From Arcticibacter sp. (GTDB taxonomy: Bacteria > Bacteroidota > Bacteroidia > 2-12-FULL-35-15), in contig JAJNQB010000019.1 of assembly GCA_021155045.1 (NCBI GenBank), positions 310,001 to 374,000 on the forward strand: DNA of 64,000 nt, written 5' to 3'. Below are positions 54,164 to 62,585 of this stretch, in pieces. Both the position numbers and the translations under genes were made by a program. The notes beneath the pieces are model-generated. The model saw only the letters and a list, made by a program, of their open reading frames with translations. It ran no database searches and was not told where the DNA came from. Position 1 is the stretch's first letter. Each line of letters begins with the position of its first letter.

Positions 54164-55804
54164 TTGAAAAAATATTTTAATCTTCTTTTTTTTCTTTTCT
54201 TTTTTATTGTTTGCCACGAAATATACTCACAAGCAAATAATAAAAAAGGGGCTAAAACCTATTTGGCAAATGAAGATTATAATAGGGCTTTGAAAGAATA
54301 CATAAAAATTTATCCAGAAAAAAAGGACGACTTAAGTTTAAATCTTAATATTGGAATATGTTACTTAAATATAAACGATGATAAATCCAAAGCAATCCCT
54401 TATTTAGATTTTGTTTATAGAAGTGGTAAATATTCAAATAGTTTATTGCTTTATTTAGGAATGGGTTATATGTATAATTATGAATTTGATAAGGCAATTG
54501 GGTTCTTTAATGAATATAAATTAAAATTAAATTCAAAAGAAGCGGAAGCGGCTAACTTATTAATTGATAATTGTGAAAATGCCAAAGTTTTAATTAAAAA
54601 ACCAATTAATGTTTCATTTGAAAATTTAGGAAAAGAAATAAATACAGTTTATCCAGATTATTATCCCTTTGTGAATAAAGAAGAAAGTGTTCTTTATTAT
54701 ACAACTAGAAGAGATGCTACTGTTGGAAATATTCAAAGCTGGCAAGGATATTTTACATCAGACATTTATTATTCTAAAGTTCAGAATGGTAAATGGACAA
54801 AAGCAAAAAATGCAGGAATCGTTATTAACTCACAGGAAGATGAACAGTGTGTTTATTTAACGCCTGACGGAAAAGTTATGATTGTTTACATCGATAATCA
54901 AAAAATTGCAAGTGATTTATTTATTACATCAATCAGTGGAAAATTAAAAAACTTTCCAAAACCTGTTATTTTAGATGAGCCAATAAGTTCTGCAGATGTA
55001 GAATTCGAAGGTTGTATTTCAGAAGATGGGAATACATTAATTTTTAATAGTGATAGAGCAGGAGGGTTTGGTGGGATGGATTTATATATAAGTAAAAAGC
55101 TTCCAAATGGAGGATGGGGCACTCCAATAAACTTAGGGGGTTCTGTGAATACAAAGTATAACGAAGGCTTCCCTAATTTTGATGAAAAAAATAATATTTT
55201 ATATTTTGCTTCAGAAGGACATTTTAATATGGGCGGTTACGATATATTTAAATCAAAATACAACCCACAAACTCAAAAATTTGAAAATGCTGTAAATATT
55301 GGTTACCCTTTAAATACACCAGAAGATAATGTTCAGTTTTCCTTAGCTGGAAATAATCGTGATGGATATATTTCTGCGTATAGAAAAGAAGGATATGGCG
55401 ATTTGGATATTTACAAAGTTACTTTCCATGATGTAGAAGCTCCACTTACTGCTTATAAGGGTGTAGTATCAACCAACGATTCTACAATTAAAGAGTTTAA
55501 TGCTAGTGTTAGATTAATAAATGCTAAAACCCAAGAGGAAATTGAATGGAAAGAAATTAATCCTAAAACAAAACGATTTGTTTTTGCTCTTGAGCCCGGT
55601 AAATATACTATTGAAATAAGCTGTTTAGGCTTTGATACATATAAAGAAGATGTAACTATTTTTGATATGTCAGATTTTATTTCTGTGAAAGAAAAAAATA
55701 TTGTGTTAATAAAAACAGGAAGTGTAATTGCCACTCCTGCTGTACAGCCTAAAAAGACTACATCTCAAACGCAAAAACCTCCAGCCGCTATTAAACCAAA
55801 ATAG
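54164..55804 (+). CDS. TPR/PD40 periplasmic protein, PorE relative without OmpA domain, TTG start
   Basis: A 546-residue exported protein. Signal peptide 1-23 (IYSQ), TPR units (about 25-150, YLANEDYNRALKEY and YLGMGYMYNYEFDKAIGFF), PD40 blades (about 175-430, NTLIFNSDRAGGFGGMDLYISK and GHFNMGGYDIFKSKY), a carboxypeptidase-regulatory-like domain (about 432-515, YKGVVSTND, EPGKYTIEIS) and a Pro/Lys/Thr tail (520-546). It shares the layout of the PorE-like protein at 15097-17142 but ends where the OmpA domain would begin. The start is TTG, immediately before KKYFNLLFF; no ATG fits. Divergent from the phosphatase cassette. Confidence 0.82.
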   Translation: MKKYFNLLFFLFFFIVCHEIYSQANNKKGAKTYLANEDYNRALKEYIKIYPEKKDDLSLNLNIGICYLNINDDKSKAIPYLDFVYRSGKYSNSLLLYLGMGYMYNYEFDKAIGFFNEYKLKLNSKEAEAANLLIDNCENAKVLIKKPINVSFENLGKEINTVYPDYYPFVNKEESVLYYTTRRDATVGNIQSWQGYFTSDIYYSKVQNGKWTKAKNAGIVINSQEDEQCVYLTPDGKVMIVYIDNQKIASDLFITSISGKLKNFPKPVILDEPISSADVEFEGCISEDGNTLIFNSDRAGGFGGMDLYISKKLPNGGWGTPINLGGSVNTKYNEGFPNFDEKNNILYFASEGHFNMGGYDIFKSKYNPQTQKFENAVNIGYPLNTPEDNVQFSLAGNNRDGYISAYRKEGYGDLDIYKVTFHDVEAPLTAYKGVVSTNDSTIKEFNASVRLINAKTQEEIEWKEINPKTKRFVFALEPGKYTIEISCLGFDTYKEDVTIFDMSDFISVKEKNIVLIKTGSVIATPAVQPKKTTSQTQKPPAAIKPK

Positions 55805-55855
55805 TTGGTTTAATTATTGTTGTCTTCTGCTTGATTAATTTTAAATTATAATTCA

Positions 55856-56359
55856 ATGAAATCAATATTTTATATAATAACTATTTCAGTTCTTTTCGCT
55901 TGTAATAGTAATAGTCAAACAACAAATCAAACATCAACTAACACTATGAGTACAGAAAAAAAAGATACAACAGCAAAGATTGTTAAATCAGAAGAAGAGT
56001 GGAAAAAAACATTAAGCCCAGAACAATACCATGTTATTAGAGAAAAAGGTACCGAAGCTCCTTTTTCCGGTAAATTTTATTTGCATAAAGATAAAGGCAC
56101 TTATGTGTGCGCTGCTTGTGGTGCCGATCTATTTACTTCTGAAACAAAGTTTGATGCAGGTTGTGGGTGGCCCAGTTTTTTTGAAGCAATTGATTCTACT
56201 AAAATTGTTTATACGAAGGATAGTAGTCATGGAATGATAAGAACTGAAATTACCTGCGCTAAGTGTGGTGGGCATTTAGGGCACGTATTTGACGATGGAC
56301 CCAAACCAACCGGATTAAGATATTGTGTTAATTCTTTATCTATTGAATTTAAAAAATAA
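55856..56359 (+). CDS. msrB: Peptide-methionine (R)-S-oxide reductase, lipoprotein
   Basis: Reduces methionine-R-sulfoxide in proteins. The 167-residue protein has a lipoprotein signal (LFAC, lipidated Cys16) and a Ser/Thr/Asn-rich linker, so it should act on periplasmic or outer-envelope proteins. The MsrB domain (about 46-165) has zinc-binding pairs C85/C88 and C134/C137, the GCGWPSF motif with C103, GHLGHVFDDGP and the catalytic C157 in RYCVNS. The electron donor is unknown. It is 51 bases after the TPR/PD40 gene and 79 before the YceI-like gene, which has its own promoter. Confidence 0.95.
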   Translation: MKSIFYIITISVLFACNSNSQTTNQTSTNTMSTEKKDTTAKIVKSEEEWKKTLSPEQYHVIREKGTEAPFSGKFYLHKDKGTYVCAACGADLFTSETKFDAGCGWPSFFEAIDSTKIVYTKDSSHGMIRTEITCAKCGGHLGHVFDDGPKPTGLRYCVNSLSIEFKK

Positions 56360-56381
56360 ATAAAAAATGTTAAAAATAATG

Positions 56382-56395
56382 TATGTATATACATA
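56382..56395. promoter_or_regulatory. 14-bp perfect palindrome, candidate operator of the YceI-like gene
   Basis: TATGTATATACATA is its own reverse complement and lies 8 to 21 bases upstream of the -7 box, in the space between the expected -33 and -7 elements. A repressor dimer bound here would block transcription. The flanks are AT-rich, which raises the chance of coincidence. Confidence 0.4.
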
Positions 56396-56402
56396 TAATG
56401 TG

Positions 56403-56410
56403 TATATTTG
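56403..56410 (+). promoter_or_regulatory. -7 box of the YceI-like gene
   Basis: TATATTTG fully matches TAnnTTTG. It predicts a leader of about 22 bases. No TTG is present 19-21 bases upstream; that region belongs partly to the palindrome, which would fit an activator- or repressor-controlled promoter. Confidence 0.5.
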
Positions 56411-56438
56411 TATTTAGAAACCAAAAAACTTAAATAAA

Positions 56439-57041
56439 ATGAAAAATAAAATTACAATTGGAATTATGTCAATAGCTACTGTAGTGGCTTTTGCATTTAC
56501 TAGTGCTAAAAAAACAACAACTTATACAGTTGATACCAAAACTACAAGTTTACATTGGGTGGGAAAAAAAGTAACTGGTCAGCATGAAGGAAATATTTCT
56601 GTTTCAAAAGGAAGTATTATGGCTGATGAAAAAGGAATTACAGGAGGGAATGTAGAATTTGACATGACATCAATTACATGTACTGATTTAACGGATGCTG
56701 AATGGAATGGTAAATTAATTGGGCATCTTAAGTCAGATGATTTCTTTGGAGCTGATAAATTTAAAACAGCAAATATTGTAATTACTAAAGTTACTCTAAA
56801 AGAAGGAACAACGTATGATGTTACTGGAAAATTAACAATTAAAGGTATTACAGAAGACATTGATTTTCCTGCAGTAGTTAAAATGGAAGGCAAAGCTCTT
56901 GTTGTAGTAGCTAAAGTTATTGTAAACAGAACAAAATATGGCATTAAATATGGTTCTGCTTCATTCTTTGATAGCATAGGAGATAAAGCAATCAGCGATG
57001 ATTTTGAATTAAATGTAAATGTAGTTGCTACGGCAAAATAA
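56439..57041 (+). CDS. YceI-like periplasmic lipid-binding protein
   Basis: A 200-residue protein. Signal peptide about 1-23 (AFTSA), then a YceI lipocalin-like beta barrel (about 26-198): YTVDTKTTSLHWVGKKV at the start, VEFDMTSITCTDL, HLKSDDFFGADKF, KGITEDIDFPA, and NRTKYGIKYGS near the end. YceI proteins bind isoprenoids or fatty acids in the periplasm; the ligand here is not known. It has its own promoter with a palindromic candidate operator, and a terminator follows, so it is probably monocistronic and regulated. Confidence 0.9.
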   Translation: MKNKITIGIMSIATVVAFAFTSAKKTTTYTVDTKTTSLHWVGKKVTGQHEGNISVSKGSIMADEKGITGGNVEFDMTSITCTDLTDAEWNGKLIGHLKSDDFFGADKFKTANIVITKVTLKEGTTYDVTGKLTIKGITEDIDFPAVVKMEGKALVVVAKVIVNRTKYGIKYGSASFFDSIGDKAISDDFELNVNVVATAK

Positions 57042-57065
57042 TAAATTGGTTAGTGATAATTGAAT

Positions 57066-57100
57066 AAAAAAGGGGGAATTCGTTCACCCTTTTTTATTTT
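57066..57100. terminator. Bidirectional terminator with TTCG loop
   Basis: Arms AAAAAAGGG (57066-57074) and CCCTTTTTT (57087-57095) enclose GAA-TTCG-TTC, giving a stable UUCG-type tetraloop. Lies between the convergent YceI-like gene and the PLP enzyme gene. Confidence 0.82.
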
Positions 57101-58368
57101 TATATCTTGTTTAAGGCTTGTTCAATATCGGCTATTATATCTTCATAATATTCAACTCCTACCGAAAGGCGAATCATTTTTTCTGTTAAATTCATTTTCT
57201 TTTTTAAATCATCGTTCACCGGAGTATGTGTCATGCTGTAAGGGTGTTCGGCTAAGGATTCTGTGCTTCCTAAACTAACAGCAAGTTTAATAAGTTTCAT
57301 TGCATTTAGTACTTTAAAAGCTTGTTTTTCTCCGCCTTTAACGTCAAAACTTATCATTGCTCCGGGGGATAAACATTGACGTTTAAATGTTTCATATTGT
57401 TTGTTCCCTTTTTTTATTAAACCTAAATAATAAACCTTTTCTACTTTGGGATGTTTGTTCAACCAATTTGCAATTTTTATTGCATTTTCAGCCTGCAAAG
57501 TCATTCTCATTTTCAACGTTTCAAGACTACGCATCAATAACCAACCTGTGTTTGGCGATGCCATAGTCCCCATGATACTTCTAAATGATTTTACTCGTTT
57601 CATTAATTCTTTTGAACCAACACAAGCTCCTGCAATTACATCGCTATGTCCGCCAATATATTTTGTTGCAGAATATAAAACCAAATCAAAACCATGTTTA
57701 ATTGGATGCGAAAAAACAGGACCTAAAAATGTATTGTCAATAGCTGTAATTACTTTTTTGTTTTTGTTGGAATATTTTTTTGCTATCTCAACACACATTT
57801 TCATATCTATTAAATCATTTGTAGGATTTGCTGGACTCTCGATAAATATCATTGCCAAGTTTTCTGCTTTACCTGTTGATTCAATAAGTTTAATAATATC
57901 TTCTTTTGATTGGTTGGGCATAAAGCCTATGCTATGAATACCAAATTTAGCTAACACATGTTTAAAAAAATGATCAGAGCCACCATAAATAGGTTCGCTG
58001 TGCAATAGTAAATCTCCAGGGTTTAAAAGTTCTAAAACGGTTGTGCTTATTGCAGCCATACCACTTTCGAAAACTGCCCCATCTTCTGCTTCATCCCATA
58101 AGCACAATCTATTTTCAAGAATTTCTAAATCAGGATTATTTATTCTACTGTAAATTAAACCAACCTCTTCTTTTGGTTTTAAATTACGTTTGCCATAAGC
58201 AATTTCGAAAAATGATTTTCCTTCTTCTGCTGTTTTAAATACAAAAGTAGAAGTTTGAAATATTGGACATTTTACTGCTCCTTCAGACAATTCTGGTTTA
58301 TAACCATAACTCATCATTAAACTTTCAGGGCGCATTTTTTTTGCTGTTTTCTTTTTAGTTGCCATCAT
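57100..58368 (-). CDS. Trans-sulfuration family PLP enzyme, probably methionine gamma-lyase-like
   Basis: Member of the Cys/Met metabolism PLP enzymes (cystathionine gamma-synthase, cystathionine gamma-lyase and methionine gamma-lyase). The 422-residue protein has the PLP-binding K236 in SATKYIGGHSD, the IYSRINNPDLEILE active-site segment, FESGMAAIS, ESPANPTN, AIDNTFLGP and SLGSTESLAEHP. The family does not fix the reaction. Divergence from an Lrp/AsnC regulator recalls the methionine gamma-lyase locus of Pseudomonas putida (mdeA-mdeR), so I favour methionine catabolism, with cystathionine gamma-synthase as the main alternative. A Lys-rich N-terminal tail (MMATKKKTAKK) is unusual. Confidence 0.88.
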   Translation of the reverse strand: MMATKKKTAKKMRPESLMMSYGYKPELSEGAVKCPIFQTSTFVFKTAEEGKSFFEIAYGKRNLKPKEEVGLIYSRINNPDLEILENRLCLWDEAEDGAVFESGMAAISTTVLELLNPGDLLLHSEPIYGGSDHFFKHVLAKFGIHSIGFMPNQSKEDIIKLIESTGKAENLAMIFIESPANPTNDLIDMKMCVEIAKKYSNKNKKVITAIDNTFLGPVFSHPIKHGFDLVLYSATKYIGGHSDVIAGACVGSKELMKRVKSFRSIMGTMASPNTGWLLMRSLETLKMRMTLQAENAIKIANWLNKHPKVEKVYYLGLIKKGNKQYETFKRQCLSPGAMISFDVKGGEKQAFKVLNAMKLIKLAVSLGSTESLAEHPYSMTHTPVNDDLKKKMNLTEKMIRLSVGVEYYEDIIADIEQALNKI

Positions 58369-58387
58369 TAGAGAGATTTATTTAAAC

Positions 58388-58395
58388 CAAAGTTA
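58388..58395 (-). promoter_or_regulatory. -7 box of the PLP enzyme gene
   Basis: TAACTTTG on the minus strand matches TAnnTTTG and predicts a leader of about 13 bases. The -33 box is not clear. The 152-bp divergent space also holds ATATTAA (58456-58462) and TTAATAT (58478-58484) as inverted arms, a possible but weak Lrp site given the AT content. Confidence 0.4.
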
Positions 58396-58520
58396 CTATT
58401 CAAATCATTTATTTCTTTAATTTGTTATATATTTAGAAAATAAAACTAAAAAATTATATTAATAAAGAATATATATCTTAATATTGATTTCAAAAACTAT
58501 AAAACAGAAAAATTATCCTG

Positions 58521-58985
58521 ATGGAAAAGCTAGATAGGTTGGACAAAAAAATTTTGGATTTACTTCAAAAAAATTCTTCTTTAAATACGAAACAAATTGC
58601 TGATGAAGTTGGTCTGACTATCACGCCAACTTATGAAAGGATAAAGCGATTAGAAAAAACAGGAGTCATTGAAAAATATGTTGCACTATTAAATAAAGAA
58701 AAAATTGGAAAAAATTTAGTTGTGTATTGTAGTGTTTCTTTACAAGTTCATTCAAAGCCACTTTTAAAAAAATTTGAACAAGCAATAACCAAATTAGATG
58801 AAGTAATGGAGTGTTACCATACTGCAGGAACGTTTGATTATCTCTTGAAAGTAGCCGCTAATGACATGAATCATTATCAAGATTTTATAACCAATAAATT
58901 AGCTGCAACAGAAAACATTGCTCATGTTCAAAGCTCTTTTGTGATGACAGAAGTAAAACATAAAACAATTTATAAAATAGAATAA
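58521..58985 (+). CDS. Lrp/AsnC family transcriptional regulator
   Basis: A 154-residue DNA-binding regulator. Residues about 4-55 form the winged helix-turn-helix (LDKKILDLLQKNSSLNTKQI, VGLTITPTYERIKRLEKTGVI). About 66-150 is the RAM ligand-binding domain (MECYHTAGTFDYLLKVAAND, HVQSSFVMTEVK). Such proteins sense amino acids and often regulate the adjacent divergent gene. The neighbouring PLP enzyme suggests methionine or a related sulfur amino acid as ligand and that gene as the target (inference). Starts with ATG and ends in a strong terminator, so it is monocistronic. Confidence 0.94.
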   Translation: MEKLDRLDKKILDLLQKNSSLNTKQIADEVGLTITPTYERIKRLEKTGVIEKYVALLNKEKIGKNLVVYCSVSLQVHSKPLLKKFEQAITKLDEVMECYHTAGTFDYLLKVAANDMNHYQDFITNKLAATENIAHVQSSFVMTEVKHKTIYKIE

Positions 58986-59017
58986 AAAAGAGCTGTATTT
59001 CTACAGCTCTTTTTTTT
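58984..59017. terminator. Bidirectional terminator between lrp-like gene and recQ
   Basis: Stem AAAAAAGAGCTGTA (58984-58997) / TACAGCTCTTTTTT (59002-59015), 4-base loop. The arms overlap the stop codon regions of both convergent genes. Confidence 0.9.
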
Positions 59018-61223
59018 AGTTTCCAAATTCACTCATGAACCTTATTCGCATTAACCGCATTTCTTCTTCGGTATATTCATCTTCTCCTAATTCTTTTAAT
59101 GCTGAATCAATGGAGTCACTTTCCGATTCTTTAAAATATTCCATTGCCTCTTCTTGTTTGTCTTCATCCATTATATCGTTTAGATAATAGTTGATATTAA
59201 CTTTTGTTCCTGAAGAAACTATACTTTCAATCTCAGTAATTAAATCACTTAATGACAAGCCTTTTGCTTTTGCAACATCTTCCAATTTTAATTTTCTGTC
59301 GATACTTTGTATGATGTAAACTTTTAAGCCAGATTTATTTACAATGGATTTAACAACCATATCCAATGGTCTTTCAATCTCATTTTCATCTACATATTTT
59401 GCAATTAGATCAATAAATGGTTTTCCAAATTTTTGTGCTTTCCCTTGTCCAACACCTGTAATATTAACCAACTCATCCATTTTAATTGGATATTGAATAG
59501 CCATTTCTTGTAAAGAGATTTCTTGAAAAATTACGTAAGGAGGTAATTTTAATTTATGAGCAGTTTGCTTTAATAAATCTTTTAATGCTGCAAATAATGC
59601 TTCATCTGCGCCAGCACTTCCTCCTTTTGCTCCTCCTGCTCCTCCATCTTCATCATCAGATTCGGTTCCTTCATAGTCATGATCTTTAGTAACCATTACG
59701 CTATAAGGTTTATCCATGAATTTTTTTCCTTCTGCCGTAACTTTTAGTAAGCCATAATTTTCAATATCTTTTGATAATAATCCAGTAACAAGAGCTTGGC
59801 GAATTACAGCATTCCAATATTTTTCTGTTTTATCATCCTCTAATCCTTTTCCAAAACACTCTAAATCGTTGTGTTTATATGTTTTTACTGTAGAAGTAAT
59901 ATTTCCTAGTAATATATTGATAATATCTTTTGTTTTGAATTTTTCTTTTACATCAATAACGGCTTCAATTGCTAATGCAACATCGTCCATTCCTTCAAAT
60001 TTTTGTTTTGGGTTACGGCAATTGTCGCACATACCACCACATCCTGTTTCGTCATATTCTTCGCCAAAATAATGAAGTAAAAACTTTCTGCGACAGCTAG
60101 ATGTTTCGGCATAAGAAACAGTTTCTGCTAAAAGTTGTTTTCCTATTTCTTGTTCAGCAACAGGTTTGCCTTTCATAAATTTTTCTAGTTTCACGATATC
60201 GTCATAACTATAAAAAGTAACACAATTTCCTTCTCCGCCATCTCTTCCCGCTCTTCCTGTTTCTTGGTAATAGCCTTCTAATGATTTAGGAATATCATGA
60301 TGTATCACAAAACGAACATCTGGTTTATCGATTCCCATTCCAAATGCTATTGTTGCTACAATCACATCAATATCTTCCATTAAGAAAGCATCTTGTGTTC
60401 CTGCACGTTCTTTTGCTTCCAATCCTGCATGGTATGGGGCAGCTTTTATTCCATTAACTTTTAATGTTTCTGCAAGTTCTTCTACTTTTTTGCGACTTAA
60501 ACAATATACAATTCCTGATTTTCCTTGTTGGCCTTTTATGTATTTTATAATTTCTTTTACAACATTTTGTTTTGTTCTTACTTCGTAATATAAATTAGAA
60601 CGGTTAAAAGAGGATTTAAAAACATTGGCTTTTGTCATGCCAAGATTTTTTTGAATATCCTGTTGTACTTTTGGAGTAGCAGTTGCTGTTAAAGCAATGA
60701 TAGGTACTTTGCCAATGTTTTCTATAATTGGTCTTAGTCTGCGATACTCAGGACGAAAGTCGTGCCCCCATTCTGAAATGCAATGTGCTTCATCAATAGC
60801 GAAGAATGAGATTTTTATTTCATTAAAAAATGCAATATTTTCTTCTTTTGTTAAGCTCTCAGGGGCAACATATAATAATTTTGTTTTTCCAGATTTAATA
60901 TCACTCTTAACTTTTGTTATTTCAGTTTTGTTTAGAGATGAATTTAAAAAATGAGCAATGCCTTCTTCATTACCAAAGTTTCTTAAAGCATCTACTTGAT
61001 TTTTCATCAAAGCAATTAAAGGAGAAACAATAATTGCTGTTCCTTCGCTAACCAAAGCGGGTAATTGATAGCATAATGATTTGCCTCCACCTGTTGGCAT
61101 AATCACAAAAGTATCTTTACCATCTAATACACTCGTAATAATTTCTTCTTGCTGTCCTTTAAAACTATCGAATCCGAAAAATTTTTGTAAACATTCTTGA
61201 AGAGAAGTTTCTGTTACCACCAT
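59016..61223 (-). CDS. recQ: ATP-dependent DNA helicase RecQ
   Basis: 3'-5' helicase acting in recombination and fork repair. The 735-residue protein has Walker A PTGGGKS (43-49), DEAH (144-147), TATATP, the helicase C motifs FGMGIDKPDVRFVIH and QETGRAGRDG, an RQC zinc site (C at about 376, then CGGMCDNC at about 393-400), the RQC winged helix, an Asp/Gly-rich linker (about 510-540, ESDDEDGGAGGAKGG), an HRDC domain (about 540-615) and a C-terminal helix-turn-helix_40-like region ending in an acidic tail. Longer than E. coli RecQ (about 610) because of the linker and tail; both features are common in this phylum. Single-gene unit on the minus strand. Confidence 0.96.
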   Translation of the reverse strand: MVVTETSLQECLQKFFGFDSFKGQQEEIITSVLDGKDTFVIMPTGGGKSLCYQLPALVSEGTAIIVSPLIALMKNQVDALRNFGNEEGIAHFLNSSLNKTEITKVKSDIKSGKTKLLYVAPESLTKEENIAFFNEIKISFFAIDEAHCISEWGHDFRPEYRRLRPIIENIGKVPIIALTATATPKVQQDIQKNLGMTKANVFKSSFNRSNLYYEVRTKQNVVKEIIKYIKGQQGKSGIVYCLSRKKVEELAETLKVNGIKAAPYHAGLEAKERAGTQDAFLMEDIDVIVATIAFGMGIDKPDVRFVIHHDIPKSLEGYYQETGRAGRDGGEGNCVTFYSYDDIVKLEKFMKGKPVAEQEIGKQLLAETVSYAETSSCRRKFLLHYFGEEYDETGCGGMCDNCRNPKQKFEGMDDVALAIEAVIDVKEKFKTKDIINILLGNITSTVKTYKHNDLECFGKGLEDDKTEKYWNAVIRQALVTGLLSKDIENYGLLKVTAEGKKFMDKPYSVMVTKDHDYEGTESDDEDGGAGGAKGGSAGADEALFAALKDLLKQTAHKLKLPPYVIFQEISLQEMAIQYPIKMDELVNITGVGQGKAQKFGKPFIDLIAKYVDENEIERPLDMVVKSIVNKSGLKVYIIQSIDRKLKLEDVAKAKGLSLSDLITEIESIVSSGTKVNINYYLNDIMDEDKQEEAMEYFKESESDSIDSALKELGEDEYTEEEMRLMRIRFMSEFGN

Positions 61224-61281
61224 TTTAATAATTTATTTTTTATTATATCTTTTTGATTATTTAATTCTTAATTCCTACTTG

Positions 61282-61310
61282 TAAATATATAATAAAAAAT
61301 TGTTACACAA
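61282..61310 (-). promoter_or_regulatory. Candidate recQ promoter
   Basis: Minus-strand TTG (61310-61308), 18 bases, then TATATTTA (61289-61282), one mismatch from TAnnTTTG. The predicted transcript start is about 50 bases before the recQ ATG. Confidence 0.35.
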
Positions 61311-61388
61311 CCAAACTTTTCTATACTTTATTTCTATTTTTCTACGAAGTGAATAATTCTATCGATAAAATATTTTACTTTTACCGAA

Positions 61389-62105
61389 ATGCTCAAAATA
61401 GCTGCTATTATTCCTGCTTATAATGAAGAAAATTCAATTGGAAATGTTGTGAAAAGCATCCATTCAATTGATACAGAAAACCTTTTTATCATTGATGCAG
61501 TTGTTGTAAATGATTGTTCAAAGGACACTACAAGTGATATAATAGCTCGGATAAATTGCATTCCTTTGAATCTACCTATTAATTTAGGAATTGGAGGCGC
61601 TGTTCAAACGGGTTTTAAATATGCGTTTGAAAATGACTATGATTATGCCATTCAAGTGGATGGTGATGGGCAACACCCTGCCGATGAAATAGTAAAACTT
61701 TTAAAATGTGCAATTGATAATAATGCAGATGTTATTATTGGTTCAAGATTTATTGAAAAAGAAGGATTTCAATCTTCTGCCATTAGGAGATTTGGGATCA
61801 ATTACTTTAAACTCCTCAATAAATTTCTTGTAAATAAAGTAGTTACAGACAGCACTTCTGGGTTTAGACTGATAAACAAAAAAGTTTTAGAAAAAGTTAG
61901 TGAATACTATCCAGATGAATATCCAGAGCCAGAAGCTATTATTATGTACGCTCTTAATAAATTTAAAATACTTGAAGTGCCTGTTAAGATGCTGGAAAGA
62001 CAAGGAGGAGTTTCATCTATTGGTTTTTTTGCCTCTGTTTATTACATGTTTAAAGTTACCTTAGCGATTATTTATACTTTTATCCGATTAAAATTTAAGA
62101 AGTAA
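61389..62105 (+). CDS. Family 2 glycosyltransferase, polyprenyl-phosphate type
   Basis: A 238-residue GT-A fold glycosyltransferase. It shows the N-terminal AAIIPAYNEENSIG, the VVNDCSKDTT nucleotide-binding strand, NLGIGGAVQTGFKYA, the metal-binding D91-G-D93 (QVDGDGQHP), and GSRF and DSTSGFRLIN motifs. This pattern matches the dolichol-phosphate-mannose-synthase-like group that loads a sugar on a polyprenyl phosphate or acts in cell-surface glycan synthesis. There is no C-terminal membrane pair, only a hydrophobic stretch (FFASVYYMFKVTLAIIYTF) that may associate with the inner membrane. Followed after 6 bases by a small membrane protein, probably co-transcribed. Sugar donor not determinable. 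Confidence 0.92.
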   Translation: MLKIAAIIPAYNEENSIGNVVKSIHSIDTENLFIIDAVVVNDCSKDTTSDIIARINCIPLNLPINLGIGGAVQTGFKYAFENDYDYAIQVDGDGQHPADEIVKLLKCAIDNNADVIIGSRFIEKEGFQSSAIRRFGINYFKLLNKFLVNKVVTDSTSGFRLINKKVLEKVSEYYPDEYPEPEAIIMYALNKFKILEVPVKMLERQGGVSSIGFFASVYYMFKVTLAIIYTFIRLKFKK

Positions 62106-62111
62106 AACAAG

Positions 62112-62585
62112 ATGCAAACAAAATATTTTAGAGTAAATAAAAAGGAATATTGTCATATTACAGATGAATTTATTTTTGTTTCGAATGAAAAAAATCCAAC
62201 TCGAATTCCTTTAGAATATGAATTAAGTGAAGCTTGGGGAATAATAAGTGTTTTAAATTATATATTTTTCGCTTTGATTTTTATTTATACTGCAGTTTCA
62301 GTAAATTATTATGGTATCCATTTTTTTAAACATATCGAAAATTATGGTGCTATTCTTTTATTGATACTTTCTTTTATCCGATTAAAAAAAGGATTTTTAA
62401 GTAGCAATACGCCTACAGTTAAAAGGCAAAAAATAAAATCTGTTTATTTTAAAACCCCATTCTTTTCTTTTTCAAGGATAGTAATTTATTTCGAAGGACC
62501 AGAAGGAAAAACGCTAAGAAAAACTATTCCTATTTTGTATAAAAAAGAAGCACAGCCTTTATTGATGGAATTTAAATTGATTTAA
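62112..62585 (+). CDS. Small membrane protein of unknown function linked to the glycosyltransferase
   Basis: A 157-residue protein of no recognised family. Two membrane helices (about 45-67, ISVLNYIFFALIFIYTAVSV, and about 75-93) separate a short N-terminal beta segment from a basic beta-rich C-terminal domain (about 100-157, KIKSVYFKTPFFSFSRIVIYF). That layout recalls PH-like membrane proteins, but the match is only structural in style. ATG is 6 bases after the glycosyltransferase stop. The 3' end overlaps the 3' end of convergent recX by 14 bases. Confidence 0.72.
   Translation: MQTKYFRVNKKEYCHITDEFIFVSNEKNPTRIPLEYELSEAWGIISVLNYIFFALIFIYTAVSVNYYGIHFFKHIENYGAILLLILSFIRLKKGFLSSNTPTVKRQKIKSVYFKTPFFSFSRIVIYFEGPEGKTLRKTIPILYKKEAQPLLMEFKLI

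Noticed and set aside
58441..58490. ATATTAA ... TTAATAT inverted arms as a firm Lrp operator
   Set aside because: The region is almost pure A/T, where such 7-base arms are expected by chance; kept only as a remark.
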